From the NCBI GenBank assembly GCA_963701325.1, contig OY969604.1, forward strand, positions 1,240,001-1,304,000: a DNA stretch of 64,000 bases, in the 5' to 3' direction. The stretch is from Bog-756 sp963701325. GTDB lineage: Bacteria > Actinomycetota > Acidimicrobiia > Acidimicrobiales > RAAP-2. The notes beneath the pieces were generated by a model that saw nothing but the letters and a program-made list of their open reading frames with translations, was not told the origin of the DNA and made no database searches. The position numbers and the translations under genes were made by a program. Shown piece by piece: positions 42,264 through 51,129 of this stretch; within the stretch, counting starts at the first letter, position 1, and each line of letters begins with the position of its first letter.

Positions 42264-45200
42264 GCGACCTCCACCGTCCGGTCCATCCGGTCAGGTTCGT
42301 GACCGCGGCAAGCCTGTTCGACGGGCACGACGCCGCCATCAGCATCATGCGGCGCCTCCTCCAAGCCCAGGGCGCCGAGGTCGTCCACCTCGGGCATAAC
42401 CGCTCGGTTGAGGAGGTGGTCCGGGCTGCGGTCGAGGAGGACGTCCAGGGGGTCGCGGTGAGCTCCTACCAGGGCGGCCACGTCGAGTACTTCCGGTACC
42501 TGGTGGACCGGCTCCGGGCCGAGGGCCGCCCCGAGGTACTGATCTACGGGGGCGGGGGGGCGTCATCGTCCCCGAGGAGATCGAGGAGCTCGAGGCGTAC
42601 GGTGTGCGGCGGATCTTCTCCCCCGCCGACGGCCAGCGCCTCGGTCTCGAACGGATGATCAATCTCCTCATCGAGGAATGCGACCGTGACCTGACCGCGG
42701 AGGGGCCGCCGTCGCTGCATGCGCTACGCAGTGGCGACCACCGGTCCCTGGCCCGGTGGATCAGCTGCCTCGAGGCCGGTTCCGTCGAGGGCGGTGCCAT
42801 CGATTCGTTGGTGCGCGCCTCCACGGCCAGAGCTGCGCCCGTGCTCGGCGTCACCGGCACCGGCGGGTCGGGCAAGTCGTCACTCACCGACGAGCTCATC
42901 CGACGCTTCCGCCTCGACCACGAGGACAAGCTCTCGATCGCGGTCCTCGCCGTCGACCCGACCCGCCGGCGTGGCGGGGGTGCCCTGCTCGGGGACCGCA
43001 TCCGGATGAATGCGATCGACGCCGACAACGTCTACTTCCGATCGCTGGCCACCCGGAGCTCGGGGTCAGAGCTGCCGGAGCAGTTCCCGCTCGTGGTCGC
43101 GGCCTGCACCGCAGCCGGTTTCGACCTGGTCATCGCCGAGACCCCCGGCATCGGTCAGGGGGATGCCGCGGTCACCGAGATCGCCGATGTGGCGCTCTAC
43201 GTGATGACCCCCGAGTACGGTGCGGCCACCCAGCTCGAGAAGATCGACATGCTCGAGCTCGCCGACGTCGTCGCCATCAACAAGTTCGACCGGCGTGGCG
43301 CCGACGACGCATTCCGCCAGGTCTGCCGGCAGTGGTCCCGCGACCATCGGGACGCTGCAGACGGTCCGGGGACCGAGCCGGTGTTCGGCACGATCGCCTC
43401 CCGGTTCAACGACGAGGGGACCACCGCGCTCTACCACCGGCTCGAGGCGGAGCTGATCGAAAAGGGCCTGGTGGTCGGCGAGGGACTCCTGCCGGCCACC
43501 ACCGTGCGCACGTCGACGCGCGCCTCGGCCATCGTGCCCGCGGAGCGCCACCGCTACCTCGCGGAGATCGCGGCGTCGGTCCGCGGCTACCACGCGACCA
43601 GCGCACGCCTTGCCGCCGAGGCCCGCCAGGCCCAACAGCTCGACGCGGTGATCGCACTGGGCGCCGAACGCGGGCTGGAGGTCACCACCGTCGCCGAGCT
43701 GGCGGCGGAGCTCGACGCGGCCCGTGATCGAGAGGGACAGCGCCTCTTGGAGGAGTGGGACGCCCTGCGGGCGACCGTGGTCGTCGACGAGGACCGGATC
43801 GGGACCGACGGGGACGACGACTCGCCCGCGTTGTGGCGCACCTCGCTGTCCGGAACCCGCATCCCCCGGGTCGCACTCCCCCGGGTCACCGAGCACGGAG
43901 AGCTGGTGCGGTGGCTGCGCTCCGAACACCTGCCCGGGCGGTTTCCCTTCACGGCCGGGGTCTTCCCCTTCAAGCGGACCGAGGAGGATCCTGCCCGCAT
44001 GTTCGCCGGAGAGGGCGATGCCTTCCGCACCAACCGGCGCTTCCACCTCCTCGCAGAGGGGCAGCCGGCGACCCGCCTCTCCACGGCCTTCGACTCGGTG
44101 ACCCTGTACGGTTTCGATCCGGACGAACGTCCGGACATCTACGGCAAGATCGGGACTGCCGGGGTCTCGATCGCCACGCTCGATGACATGAAGGCCCTCT
44201 TCGACGGGTTCGACCTCTGCGATCGGACCACGTCGGTCTCGATGACCATCAACGGCCCGGCGCCGACCATCCTGGCCATGTTCCTCAACGCGGCCGTCGA
44301 CCAACGCCTCGGGCAGTTCGAGGCCGAGCACGGCCGGCCGGCCGGCGACGCCGAAGCCGCTGCGGCCGCTGCCGACGTCTTCGGTGCGGTGCGGGGCACC
44401 GTGCAGGCGGACATCCTGAAGGAGGACCAGGGACAGAACACCTGCATCTTCTCCACCGAGTTCTCCCTCGGCGTGATGGCCGACATGCAGGAGTGGTTCA
44501 TCGAGCACGAGGTCAGGAACTTCTACTCGGTCTCGATCTCCGGCTATCACATCGCCGAGGCGGGAGCCAACCCCATCACCCAGCTCGCCTTCACCCTGGC
44601 CAACGGCTTCACGTACGTGGAGTCCTACCTGGCACGGGGCATGGACGTGGACGACTTCGCTCCGAGCTTCTCCTTCTTCCTCTCGAACGGGATGGACCCC
44701 GAGTACACGGTGATCGGCCGGGTGGCCCGCCGGATCTGGGCCATCGCGATGAAGGAGCGCTACGGTGCAAACGTTCGGTCGCAGAAGCTCAAGTACCACG
44801 TCCAGACCTCCGGACGCTCGCTGCACGCCCAGGAGATGGCCTTCAACGACATCCGCACCACCCTCCAGGCGCTCTGCGCCATCTACGACAACGCCAACAG
44901 TCTCCACACCAACGCATACGACGAGGCGGTCACCACGCCGACGGCCGAGTCGGTCCGGCGCGCCCTGGCCATCCAGATGATCATCACCAAGGAATGGGGG
45001 GTGGCCGCCAACGAGAACCCGCTCCAGGGGAGCTTCATCGTGGAGGAGCTCACCGACCTGCTCGAGGAGGCCGTCCTCGCCGAACTGGACCGGATCAGCG
45101 AACGTGGCGGCGTGCTCGGGGCCATGGAGACCGGCTACCAGCGGGGTCGCATCCAGGACGACTCCATGCTCTACGAGCACAAGAAGCACGACGGTTCGTT

Positions 45201-45492
45201 ACCTATCGTGGGGGTCAACACGTTCACCCCACCCGGGAGCGACGGCCCCCCGACGGTCATCGAGCTCGCCCGTTCCACCGAACAGGAGAAGCAGACCCAG
45301 CTCGCCCGGCTCCGGGACTTCCAACAGCGCCACGCGCTCGACCGTGACGTCGCCCTGGACGAACTGCGCCGGGTCGCACTCGCCGGCGGCAACATCTTCG
45401 CCGAGCTCATGTCCACCGTGCGCCACGCCACACTCGGTGAGATCACCGGGACCCTGTTCGAGGTGGGTGGCTCCTACCGCCGGAACGTCTAG
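42260..45492 (+). pseudogene. icmF: Fused isobutyryl-CoA mutase IcmF, with apparent frameshift near 42557
   Basis: B12-dependent isobutyryl/butyryl-CoA mutase with its G-protein chaperone fused in one chain. Order: B12-binding domain (SLFDGHDAAISIMRRLLQ with the DGHD cobalt-binding motif), MeaB-like GTPase (GTGGSGKSSLTDE, ETPGIGQGD, NKFDRRGA) and a mutase barrel (RPDIYGKIGTAGVSIATLDD, SGYHIAEAGANPITQLAFTL). Phe in TAGVFPFKR and Gln in QGQNTCIF take the places of Tyr and Arg of methylmalonyl-CoA mutase, favouring isobutyryl-CoA. The length, 3233 bases, is one short of a multiple of three: one G is missing from the run at 42554-42560; restoring it gives YGGGGGVIVPEEIEELE and a 1077-residue protein of normal size. 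It may be a sequencing error; otherwise the B12 domain is split off, with a second start at 42604. Confidence 0.88.
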
Positions 45493-46286
45493 GCGGTCCG
45501 CTCATCCGGCCCGGAAGAGTCGAGCGCCTCGGTGATCCTGGCGGTCAGGACCGCCCGTGCGGTGACCAGCGACGGTCCGTACCAGGTGAGCGCCCGACCC
45601 TCGACCAGCGCGGTCAGTGTCCCGGGGAACGCCTCGGGCCCATCGGTCGCCGAGAACGGATAGGGCTCGTCCGGCAACAGGACCAGGCCGGGCCGGAGGT
45701 CCCTGAGCGCCGCAAGGTCGCGCTTCGGATAGCGCTCCGGCGCGTCGGCCAGGACGTTGACCAGCCCGAGCCGACCGAGCACGTCGCCGGCGAATGTCCG
45801 CGCACCGATCGCCATCCAGGGGTCGCGCCAGATGGGGGCCAGGGTCGCCGGCGCGGGCAGCTCGGGTGGCCGCCGCCACTCGCGCTCGGCGTCCGCCAAC
45901 CAGGCGGGTTCGTCGACCCCGAGCACGTCGCCGAACAGGCGCCGGAGCGACCGGAACGCCTCGTCTACCGAGTCGATGACCGTCACCCACACCCGGATAC
46001 CGGACGCCTCCAGACGTTCGACGTCGACGCGGCGGTTCTCCTCGCGATTGGCGATGACCAGATCCGGTCGGAGCTGTCCGATCGCCGCATGATCGGGGTT
46101 CTTCGTCCCACGCACGCGGGGCAGATCGAGACCGGCGGTGTGCGTGCACCAGTCGGTCACCCCGACCAGCAGCTCTGGCACCGTCGTCGCCATCGCCTCT
46201 GTCAGCGAGGGCACCAGGGAGACCAGCCTCTGGGGCCGCGCGGCCAGAGTGACGGGCCGTCCCAGGTCGTCTCGGAGGGTGGGCAT
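45489..46286 (-). CDS. Helical-backbone metal receptor-like protein without signal peptide (BtuF/FhuD fold)
   Basis: A 265-residue protein of the periplasmic Fe-siderophore/cobalamin-binding fold. It has RPQRLVSLVPSLTEAMATTV followed by PELLVGVTDWCTHTAGLDLP, then GTKNPDHAAIGQLRPDLVIA and LRDLRPGLVLLPDEPYPFSA. No signal peptide or lipobox is present, so it is cytosolic, unlike transport receptors; no ABC transporter genes lie nearby. AAGGAG 6 bases before ATG gives a strong start. It is convergent with icmF and the two stops overlap in CTAG, so a link to cobalamin handling is possible but unproven. Confidence 0.82.
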   Translation of the reverse strand: MPTLRDDLGRPVTLAARPQRLVSLVPSLTEAMATTVPELLVGVTDWCTHTAGLDLPRVRGTKNPDHAAIGQLRPDLVIANREENRRVDVERLEASGIRVWVTVIDSVDEAFRSLRRLFGDVLGVDEPAWLADAEREWRRPPELPAPATLAPIWRDPWMAIGARTFAGDVLGRLGLVNVLADAPERYPKRDLAALRDLRPGLVLLPDEPYPFSATDGPEAFPGTLTALVEGRALTWYGPSLVTARAVLTARITEALDSSGPDERTA

Positions 46287-46374
46287 CTCGGTCTCCTTGC
46301 AATCGGCTCGACCCCACCCATCGTGCCCGGATGACGGGGGAGGCAAAATTCGCCCATCAGGTAGTCTCCGGGCG

Positions 46375-46884
46375 GTGGCCCGCCGTCCTCTTCCGTTCGA
46401 TCCCATCGAAGAGGCCCGGGTGCGGTGGTCCGAGCACTGGGATGCCGAGGTCAGCGACGCGATGGCCGCCGCGACGTCGATCATGCGGGCCCAGCAGATC
46501 GTGCTGGCCGCGGTGGACGGAGCGCTCCGTCCCTTCGGTCTCACCTTCGCCCGCTACGAGGGTCTGGTCCTCCTATTGTTCAGCCGCCGCGGCGCGCTGC
46601 CGCTCGGCATCATGGGTCAGCGTCTCATGATCCATCCGACCAGTGTCACCAACATCATCGACCGGCTCGAGGATCAGGGGCTGGTCCGCCGGCGTCCCCA
46701 TCCGACGGACGGGAGGACGACCCTGGCGGAGATCACCGAGGAGGGCCGGCGGCTCGCCGGCGAGGCGACCACGGCCGTCAACGGCGTCACCTTCGGGTTG
46801 GGCGCCCTCAGCCGGACCGATCTCCGCGACCTGCAGCGGATCATCGGCACGCTCCGGCGGGCAGTCGGCGACGTCGAGCCGTGA
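46375..46884 (+). CDS. MarR family transcriptional regulator
   Basis: A 169-residue MarR-type winged-helix regulator. It has MRAQQIVLAAVDGALRPFGL, LPLGIMGQRLMIHPTSVTNI followed by IDRLEDQGLVRRRPHPTDGR and TTLAEITEEGRRL, which cover helix-turn-helix and wing. The GTG start has no ribosome site but TAGTCT at 46362-46367, 13 bases upstream, so it is probably leaderless. It is divergent from the metal-receptor-like gene, 88 bases apart, and may regulate it or the icmF block. Confidence 0.9.
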   Translation: MARRPLPFDPIEEARVRWSEHWDAEVSDAMAAATSIMRAQQIVLAAVDGALRPFGLTFARYEGLVLLLFSRRGALPLGIMGQRLMIHPTSVTNIIDRLEDQGLVRRRPHPTDGRTTLAEITEEGRRLAGEATTAVNGVTFGLGALSRTDLRDLQRIIGTLRRAVGDVEP

Positions 46885-47175
46885 GCTGCGCCCTCTCCCC
46901 GGTGACCAGGTCGTCGTGCCGCGGTCGAGCTCGGTGATGAATCACTCTCAGTGCCGGGCGTGACGAACCTGCCGGCGGCATAACAGGCACGCGAGTCGCG
47001 GATGACCTGACCCCTTCGCCTGCGGGGCAACGGCGATGGGAGCGGTAGCCGACTGCGGGGTGACCTGGGAGCCTCGTGCGATCCGTCGAGCAGGTGTCGG
47101 TGCCTCGCGGTCAAGTGTCCGGCGCAATGCGCCGAGGAAATACGGAGAGGGGCGTCGAGCGCACGGGGAGACGCC

Positions 47176-47322
47176 ATGGATCACGACCGCATGACCTGCA
47201 GTATCTGCTTGCGAATCGACCGACTGAGATTCGATCCCAAGGGCGGCTTTCACTTCATGCCCCATGACTCCGAGGCCGCCTTCCCGCTGTTCAGGCTCTA
47301 TCCGATCGGCGCCAAGCGCTAG
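47176..47322 (+). CDS. Possible small Cys-motif protein (48 aa)
   Basis: A 48-residue frame (MDHDRMTCSICLRIDRLRFD, then GGFHFMPHDSEAAFPLFRL) with a C-x2-C pair. GGGGAG lies 6 bases before the ATG, which supports translation. The preceding 291 bases (46885-47175) after the MarR gene show no other gene. No homologue is recognised, and it is short, so it stays tentative. Confidence 0.4.
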   Translation: MDHDRMTCSICLRIDRLRFDPKGGFHFMPHDSEAAFPLFRLYPIGAKR

Positions 47323-47412
47323 CACTCGGACACGAATCCTGTCCATGCTGGACCACGGCTGACCCACCATCCGGGCGCGTGGACACCTGTCACAACGTGC
47401 GAATGAAACTCG

Positions 47413-47982
47413 TCAGTCCGGCTGGGTGGGTAACGGCTGTGGGTCACCGTGGTACGGCCCGGTCTGGTATCCCGGCGGTTCGGGGTTCTCCTGTACCTCG
47501 GACCAGACGAGGCTCCCACCGGCACCGTGGACTGGGACGGTCAGCGTAACCGTGGTGTTCGGGACGCTGTGATGCTGACCGCCGGCGCAGTCAGGAGTGC
47601 AGTCGTTGTAGACCAGCGTGCCGACCGCCGAGGCGCTGGTCGCGCTCCAGCTCGTCCATCGGAGCTCCATCAATACTTCTCCATAGTCGGCACATGCCAG
47701 CACGATCTCCGCTGGTTCGACCTGAGGGCTCGTGCAGTTCCCATAGACGCTGATGGCGTCGTCGATTGGAGAAGCGGCTGCCGTGGTCACGGGTGCAGCT
47801 GCCGTTGTCGTCGGGGGAACGGCGGTCGTCGGCACACTCGACGATGACGAGGACGGATGCGAGGCGGTCGTTGGTGCTGCCGTCGTCCCCGGCGGACTCG
47901 TCGTGCTGCTCCCGGCGCAAGCCGTCAATGCCACGCCGCAGCAGGCTGCAAAGAGTGCGATCTCGCCCGCTCGTGCCTTCAT
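47413..47982 (-). CDS. Putative lipoprotein of unknown function
   Basis: A 189-residue protein with a lipoprotein signal: KARAGEIALFAACCGVALTA then Cys, with lipobox LTAC at about residue 22. A Thr/Pro/Ser-rich linker (TTAAPTTASHPSSSSSS, VPPTTTAAAPVTTAAA) follows, then a small globular domain with four Cys (YGNCTSPQ, VLACADYG, YNDCTPDCAGG) suggesting disulfides. It is expected on the outer face of the membrane. No recognised family. No obvious operon partner. Confidence 0.72.
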   Translation of the reverse strand: MKARAGEIALFAACCGVALTACAGSSTTSPPGTTAAPTTASHPSSSSSSVPTTAVPPTTTAAAPVTTAAASPIDDAISVYGNCTSPQVEPAEIVLACADYGEVLMELRWTSWSATSASAVGTLVYNDCTPDCAGGQHHSVPNTTVTLTVPVHGAGGSLVWSEVQENPEPPGYQTGPYHGDPQPLPTQPD

Positions 47983-48078
47983 CTGTCCGACACGATACGA
48001 GCCCCGGCCCCGCGATGTGCGACGGTGCTACCTTCAGTGCTCTCCATCTGGGCTGGCCGGTATGGAGAACCGAGTGGG

Positions 48079-48522
48079 GTGGCACAGGAGATGTTCGGCC
48101 GTCATCGCAACGATGAACCCCCGCAGAATACGGAAGCAGACGTCGACGTTCATCTGGAGTGGGATATCGATGCGGTCCAACAGGCCGTCACCGCCTTCCT
48201 CCAGAACGCGAGCGACGGCTCACGGCAATCGTTGGTCGCGGTGCTCGGCAGACTCGACAGTCAGATCGACCTCAGCGACGCCTACGCCGCGAACATCGTT
48301 GGCTCCCCTCTTTGGGGACAGGCACCCAAGGGAGACGTCTTGGGCGAGACGAGCAGCACCCCGATGGCCGAGGAGATTCCCGGGGCGGTAGTCCGAGTCC
48401 AGGTCGCCTTGGTGCGAGCGGCCAAGGCCGCGGTACGAGACCCGAGCCCGAGCAGCCTCGAAGACCTGCGCACCACAAACGCGTCTCTTGCGGCAGCGAG
48501 CGGCCGGCCGGATCAGCCGTAG
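48079..48522 (+). CDS. Hypothetical helical protein
   Basis: A 147-residue frame with a protein-like composition: HLEWDIDAVQQAVTAFLQNA, DLSDAYAANIVGSPLWGQ, PMAEEIPGAVVRVQVALVRA and SLEDLRTTNASLAAAS. It is predicted to be mostly helical. The start is uncertain (GTG 48079 or ATG 48091; CAGGAG touches the ATG and better fits another start). It is divergent from the lipoprotein gene and 45 bases before the DUF4177-like gene. Function unknown. Confidence 0.6.
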   Translation: MAQEMFGRHRNDEPPQNTEADVDVHLEWDIDAVQQAVTAFLQNASDGSRQSLVAVLGRLDSQIDLSDAYAANIVGSPLWGQAPKGDVLGETSSTPMAEEIPGAVVRVQVALVRAAKAAVRDPSPSSLEDLRTTNASLAAASGRPDQP

Positions 48523-48567
48523 AACGTCTCACTTCCGGCGGCGATTTCGGCCGTGTAGGGTTCGGAC

Positions 48568-48753
48568 ATGATCATCTGGTCCTACAAGGTGGAGCGATTC
48601 GATCTGATGGCGAAGGACGCGGATACCGCGGTCGAGGCGTCCCTCAACAAGTTGGGAGAGCAGGGCTGGGAGCTCGTCGCCCTTCAAGCCGGCGGCGAGC
48701 ACTCCATTGCCATCTGCAAGCGCCCGGTCGACATCGGAGAGTCCGCCGAATAG
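48568..48753 (+). CDS. DUF4177-like small protein
   Basis: A 61-residue protein reading MIIWSYKVERFDLMAKDADT followed by LNKLGEQGWELVALQAGG, the typical pattern of the small DUF4177 family (Tyr-Lys-Val-Glu start and LNxLGxxGWELV core). The function of the family is unknown. ATG has TAGGGT at 48556-48561, 12 bases upstream, and no clear Shine-Dalgarno. Confidence 0.75.
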   Translation: MIIWSYKVERFDLMAKDADTAVEASLNKLGEQGWELVALQAGGEHSIAICKRPVDIGESAE

Positions 48754-48822
48754 GTTACGTCTGGGTGACCCCTGCGGTGGGTTGGCCGGAGCCACACAGC
48801 TGAATCGGGTGCCTGGCGTCCG

Positions 48823-49467
48823 TCACTCCGGCAAGGTGTACGTGTGCTCGAACTCGTCCTGGAGGACGGTCGCCACCTTGTGCGTGGTGTCGATCACCAA
48901 CTCCTCGTCCAGAGTCCGGACGCGGTAGGTCCAGCCACTGGGCAAGCCGAGCCGATCGCCGAGCGTGAGCAGACTGGGCTCGTCGGTCGTCGGGTCAACG
49001 GCCAGGCAGTAGGCCTGCATGACGTAGACGAATCCGTCTGGGGACACCAGCTCGTAGACGGGTTCCCCGGCATCGAAGAAGAAGACGGCGCCACGCTGCA
49101 CGTGCTTGTCGCTATAGGGAGTGGTCGACGGCGTGTCGCCGAGGTCGATCAGGGCCAACCGACGCATGCCCAACCCGTTGAACTCGCGCAGCACCGGCTC
49201 CAGGGTGTTCACCTTCTGCCCGATGCCGTCGATGACCCAGTGCCGGGGACCGTTCAGCTTGACCGTCACTGCGCCGAGGTCCGCAGCGATGGCCGAGGGG
49301 TCGAGGGTGTCCCACAGGTCCTGGGGACAGTCGTTGAGGAACTGGGTGCCGAACACCTCGGCCTCGAAGCGACCGTCGCGTGCGAACACGGCGATGACCT
49401 CGCCGTAGCGGACGCCGCGCACGTCATCGATCAACCGTGGGGTGTCCCGTGCCGCTTCATTCACCAT
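48823..49467 (-). CDS. Conserved protein of unknown function next to ferredoxin
   Basis: A 214-residue soluble protein with VRGVRYGEVIAVFARDGRFE at the start, LNGPRHWVIDGIGQKVNTLE in the middle, YELVSPDGFVYVMQAYCLAV and a C-terminal LGLPSGWTYRVRTLDEELVI segment. It is beta-rich, with no signal or membrane segment and one notable Cys. AAGGG is about 8 bases upstream of ATG. It follows a ferredoxin gene by 40 bases on the same strand in a P450/Baeyer-Villiger cluster. I do not recognise the family. A substrate-binding or oxygenase accessory role is a guess from position. Confidence 0.75.
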   Translation of the reverse strand: MVNEAARDTPRLIDDVRGVRYGEVIAVFARDGRFEAEVFGTQFLNDCPQDLWDTLDPSAIAADLGAVTVKLNGPRHWVIDGIGQKVNTLEPVLREFNGLGMRRLALIDLGDTPSTTPYSDKHVQRGAVFFFDAGEPVYELVSPDGFVYVMQAYCLAVDPTTDEPSLLTLGDRLGLPSGWTYRVRTLDEELVIDTTHKVATVLQDEFEHTYTLPE

Positions 49468-49507
49468 GTCGGCGCCCTTCTGCTGCTCATATCCTCCGCG
49501 GACCTGG

Positions 49508-49702
49508 TCAGTCCTCCTCGACCGAGATGGCCTGTTTCGGACAGATGCGGACTGCTTCGAAGATCTTGTCGCGGAGCGACTCGTCGGGCGTCTCTTGGAG
49601 CACGACCAGGAGATCGTCGTCGTCGAGCAGGAAGACGTCAGGGGCCACCCCCGTGCAGAGGCCGTTGCTCTCGCACTGGCTCATGTTCACGACGATCCGC
49701 AT
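49508..49702 (-). CDS. Small [3Fe-4S]-type ferredoxin (P450 partner)
   Basis: A 64-residue ferredoxin with one cluster: CESNGLC (C-x5-C) near residue 10 and RICPKQAI near 55. The position of the fourth Cys of [4Fe-4S] ferredoxins is non-Cys, as in ferredoxins that serve actinobacterial P450s. AAGGAG 5 bases before ATG makes the start strong. It lies about 3 kb from the P450 at 52826 and is the only ferredoxin in the window, so it may serve several of the P450s. It needs a ferredoxin reductase from elsewhere or the KshB-like protein. Confidence 0.9.
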   Translation of the reverse strand: MRIVVNMSQCESNGLCTGVAPDVFLLDDDDLLVVLQETPDESLRDKIFEAVRICPKQAISVEED

Positions 49703-49918
49703 CGGACTCCTTCCGTGCCAACTGTGCCCTTCCGTCCCCGGGACCCGTTCCGCGACATCGGTGCATCGCTCCTGGACCGAGAGCAAGATACCAACAATCT
49801 CCCGCGGTGAGAACACCACTTCCGGCCACCAGCGTCACTCGCCGGTCTTTCTGGTGCGTTCCTCCGGAGCACCGAGGGGCAGCGCCAGGTGGTCGATGGC
49901 CGCTCGCTGCCGGCCTGG

Positions 49919-51025
49919 TCAGGCGACATACTCGAAGCCGTAGAGCTTGGCGCAGTTGAGGGCGGTGATCTTGCGACGGTCCTCCTCGGGGAGCATGCCC
50001 AGTGTCTCCTCGATGGAGCGCCGGGACTCGGGGAACGTGCTGTCGGTATGGGGGAAGTCGGCGGCCCACATGCACGAGTCAGCCCCGAGATGCGGGATGT
50101 ACTGGAAGGCCAGGGTCTCCTCCTCGAAGGTGGCGATGACCTGTCGCTTGAACAGCTCGCTCGGGGCGATGCTGGGCGCGTAGTCCACCTTGTCCCGCAG
50201 GTTCTCCCACTCCATGTCCATCCGGGCCAGGAAGTACGGGAGCCAGCCGACGCCGGCCTCGGCCAGGACCAAGGTCAGTCCGGGGTGCCGCTCGAGCGCA
50301 CCGGAGAAGACCATGATGGCCAGTGCCTCGTCCAACTGGAGGGGCAGCAAGGTGGCGAAGGCGGCCGACTGCCACTTGCCCACCTGATAGCTGAGTCGGG
50401 ACGACGCCCCCTCCTTGATGTGGAAGCTGAGGGGAAGCCCGGTCTGCTCGGCGGCCGTCCACAGGCGGTCCCAGGCAGGGTCGCCGGCGTCCAGGTCGAA
50501 CACATCGACGATGGCCCCGCGGTGACCCTTCCCGGCCACCCGCTCGAGTTCGGCCACCGCCGCCTCGGGCGAGTGGGTGGGCAGGAACGGGAGAGCGCAC
50601 AGCCGGTCGGGGGCGAAGGCGTTGAACTCCTCGATGGCCCAGTCGTTCCAGGCCGAGTAGCACGCAGTCTGCAGGTCCGGCTCGGGGATGGACAGGGTCA
50701 GCGGAATAGGACCGTAGATCACCGATGCCCAGACCCCGTCGAGATCCATGTCCTCGAGACGGAGCTTCGGGTCGCTCACCCGGAAGCCGTCGTCCTCCAG
50801 CCCAGCCCTGCTGACCGCGCTGAGGACCTGCAACGTGTCCCCTTTGGGCAGCCCACTGCGCCCGAGGACGCGGTCGTTGCACACCCACATCGGGTCGCCC
50901 TCGCCCTTGACCACCCGCGGCCCACGCTCGAGGAGGTCTTTGGCGAGCCGGTTCTGCCACAGGTCAGGCGGGACCGAACGCAGGTCCAGGTGATCGTCGC
51001 AGGAGTAGATGCTGGTCGCGTCCAT
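49919..51025 (-). CDS. Amidohydrolase family protein (amidohydro_2)
   Basis: A 368-residue TIM-barrel hydrolase. It opens with IYSCDDHLDLRSVPPDLW, has LEDMDLDGVWASVIYGP, LPLSFHIKEGASSRLSYQVG, LVLAEAGVGWLPYFLARMDM and the C-terminal MWAADFPHTDSTFPESRRSI with the conserved Asp. The first metal motif (DDH) is like that of the 2973-4271 protein, so the two are related. AAAGGA precedes the ATG. It lies between a ferredoxin and a Baeyer-Villiger monooxygenase and may hydrolyse an ester or lactone from that oxidation, or decarboxylate. Confidence 0.88.
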   Translation of the reverse strand: MDATSIYSCDDHLDLRSVPPDLWQNRLAKDLLERGPRVVKGEGDPMWVCNDRVLGRSGLPKGDTLQVLSAVSRAGLEDDGFRVSDPKLRLEDMDLDGVWASVIYGPIPLTLSIPEPDLQTACYSAWNDWAIEEFNAFAPDRLCALPFLPTHSPEAAVAELERVAGKGHRGAIVDVFDLDAGDPAWDRLWTAAEQTGLPLSFHIKEGASSRLSYQVGKWQSAAFATLLPLQLDEALAIMVFSGALERHPGLTLVLAEAGVGWLPYFLARMDMEWENLRDKVDYAPSIAPSELFKRQVIATFEEETLAFQYIPHLGADSCMWAADFPHTDSTFPESRRSIEETLGMLPEEDRRKITALNCAKLYGFEYVA

Positions 51026-51129
51026 GGTTGGTTCCTTTCATGACGGTCGACACCGTCGCTGTCAGATGTGGAGATGCCTCGACCGTTCGGAGCACGTCGT
51101 GCGGTCGCCGAGGAGGCCGGACCGTGTCA

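Noticed and set aside
43066..45189. 707-codon frame opposite icmF
   Set aside because: Antisense to well-conserved mutase and GTPase domains, with no recognisable domain of its own.
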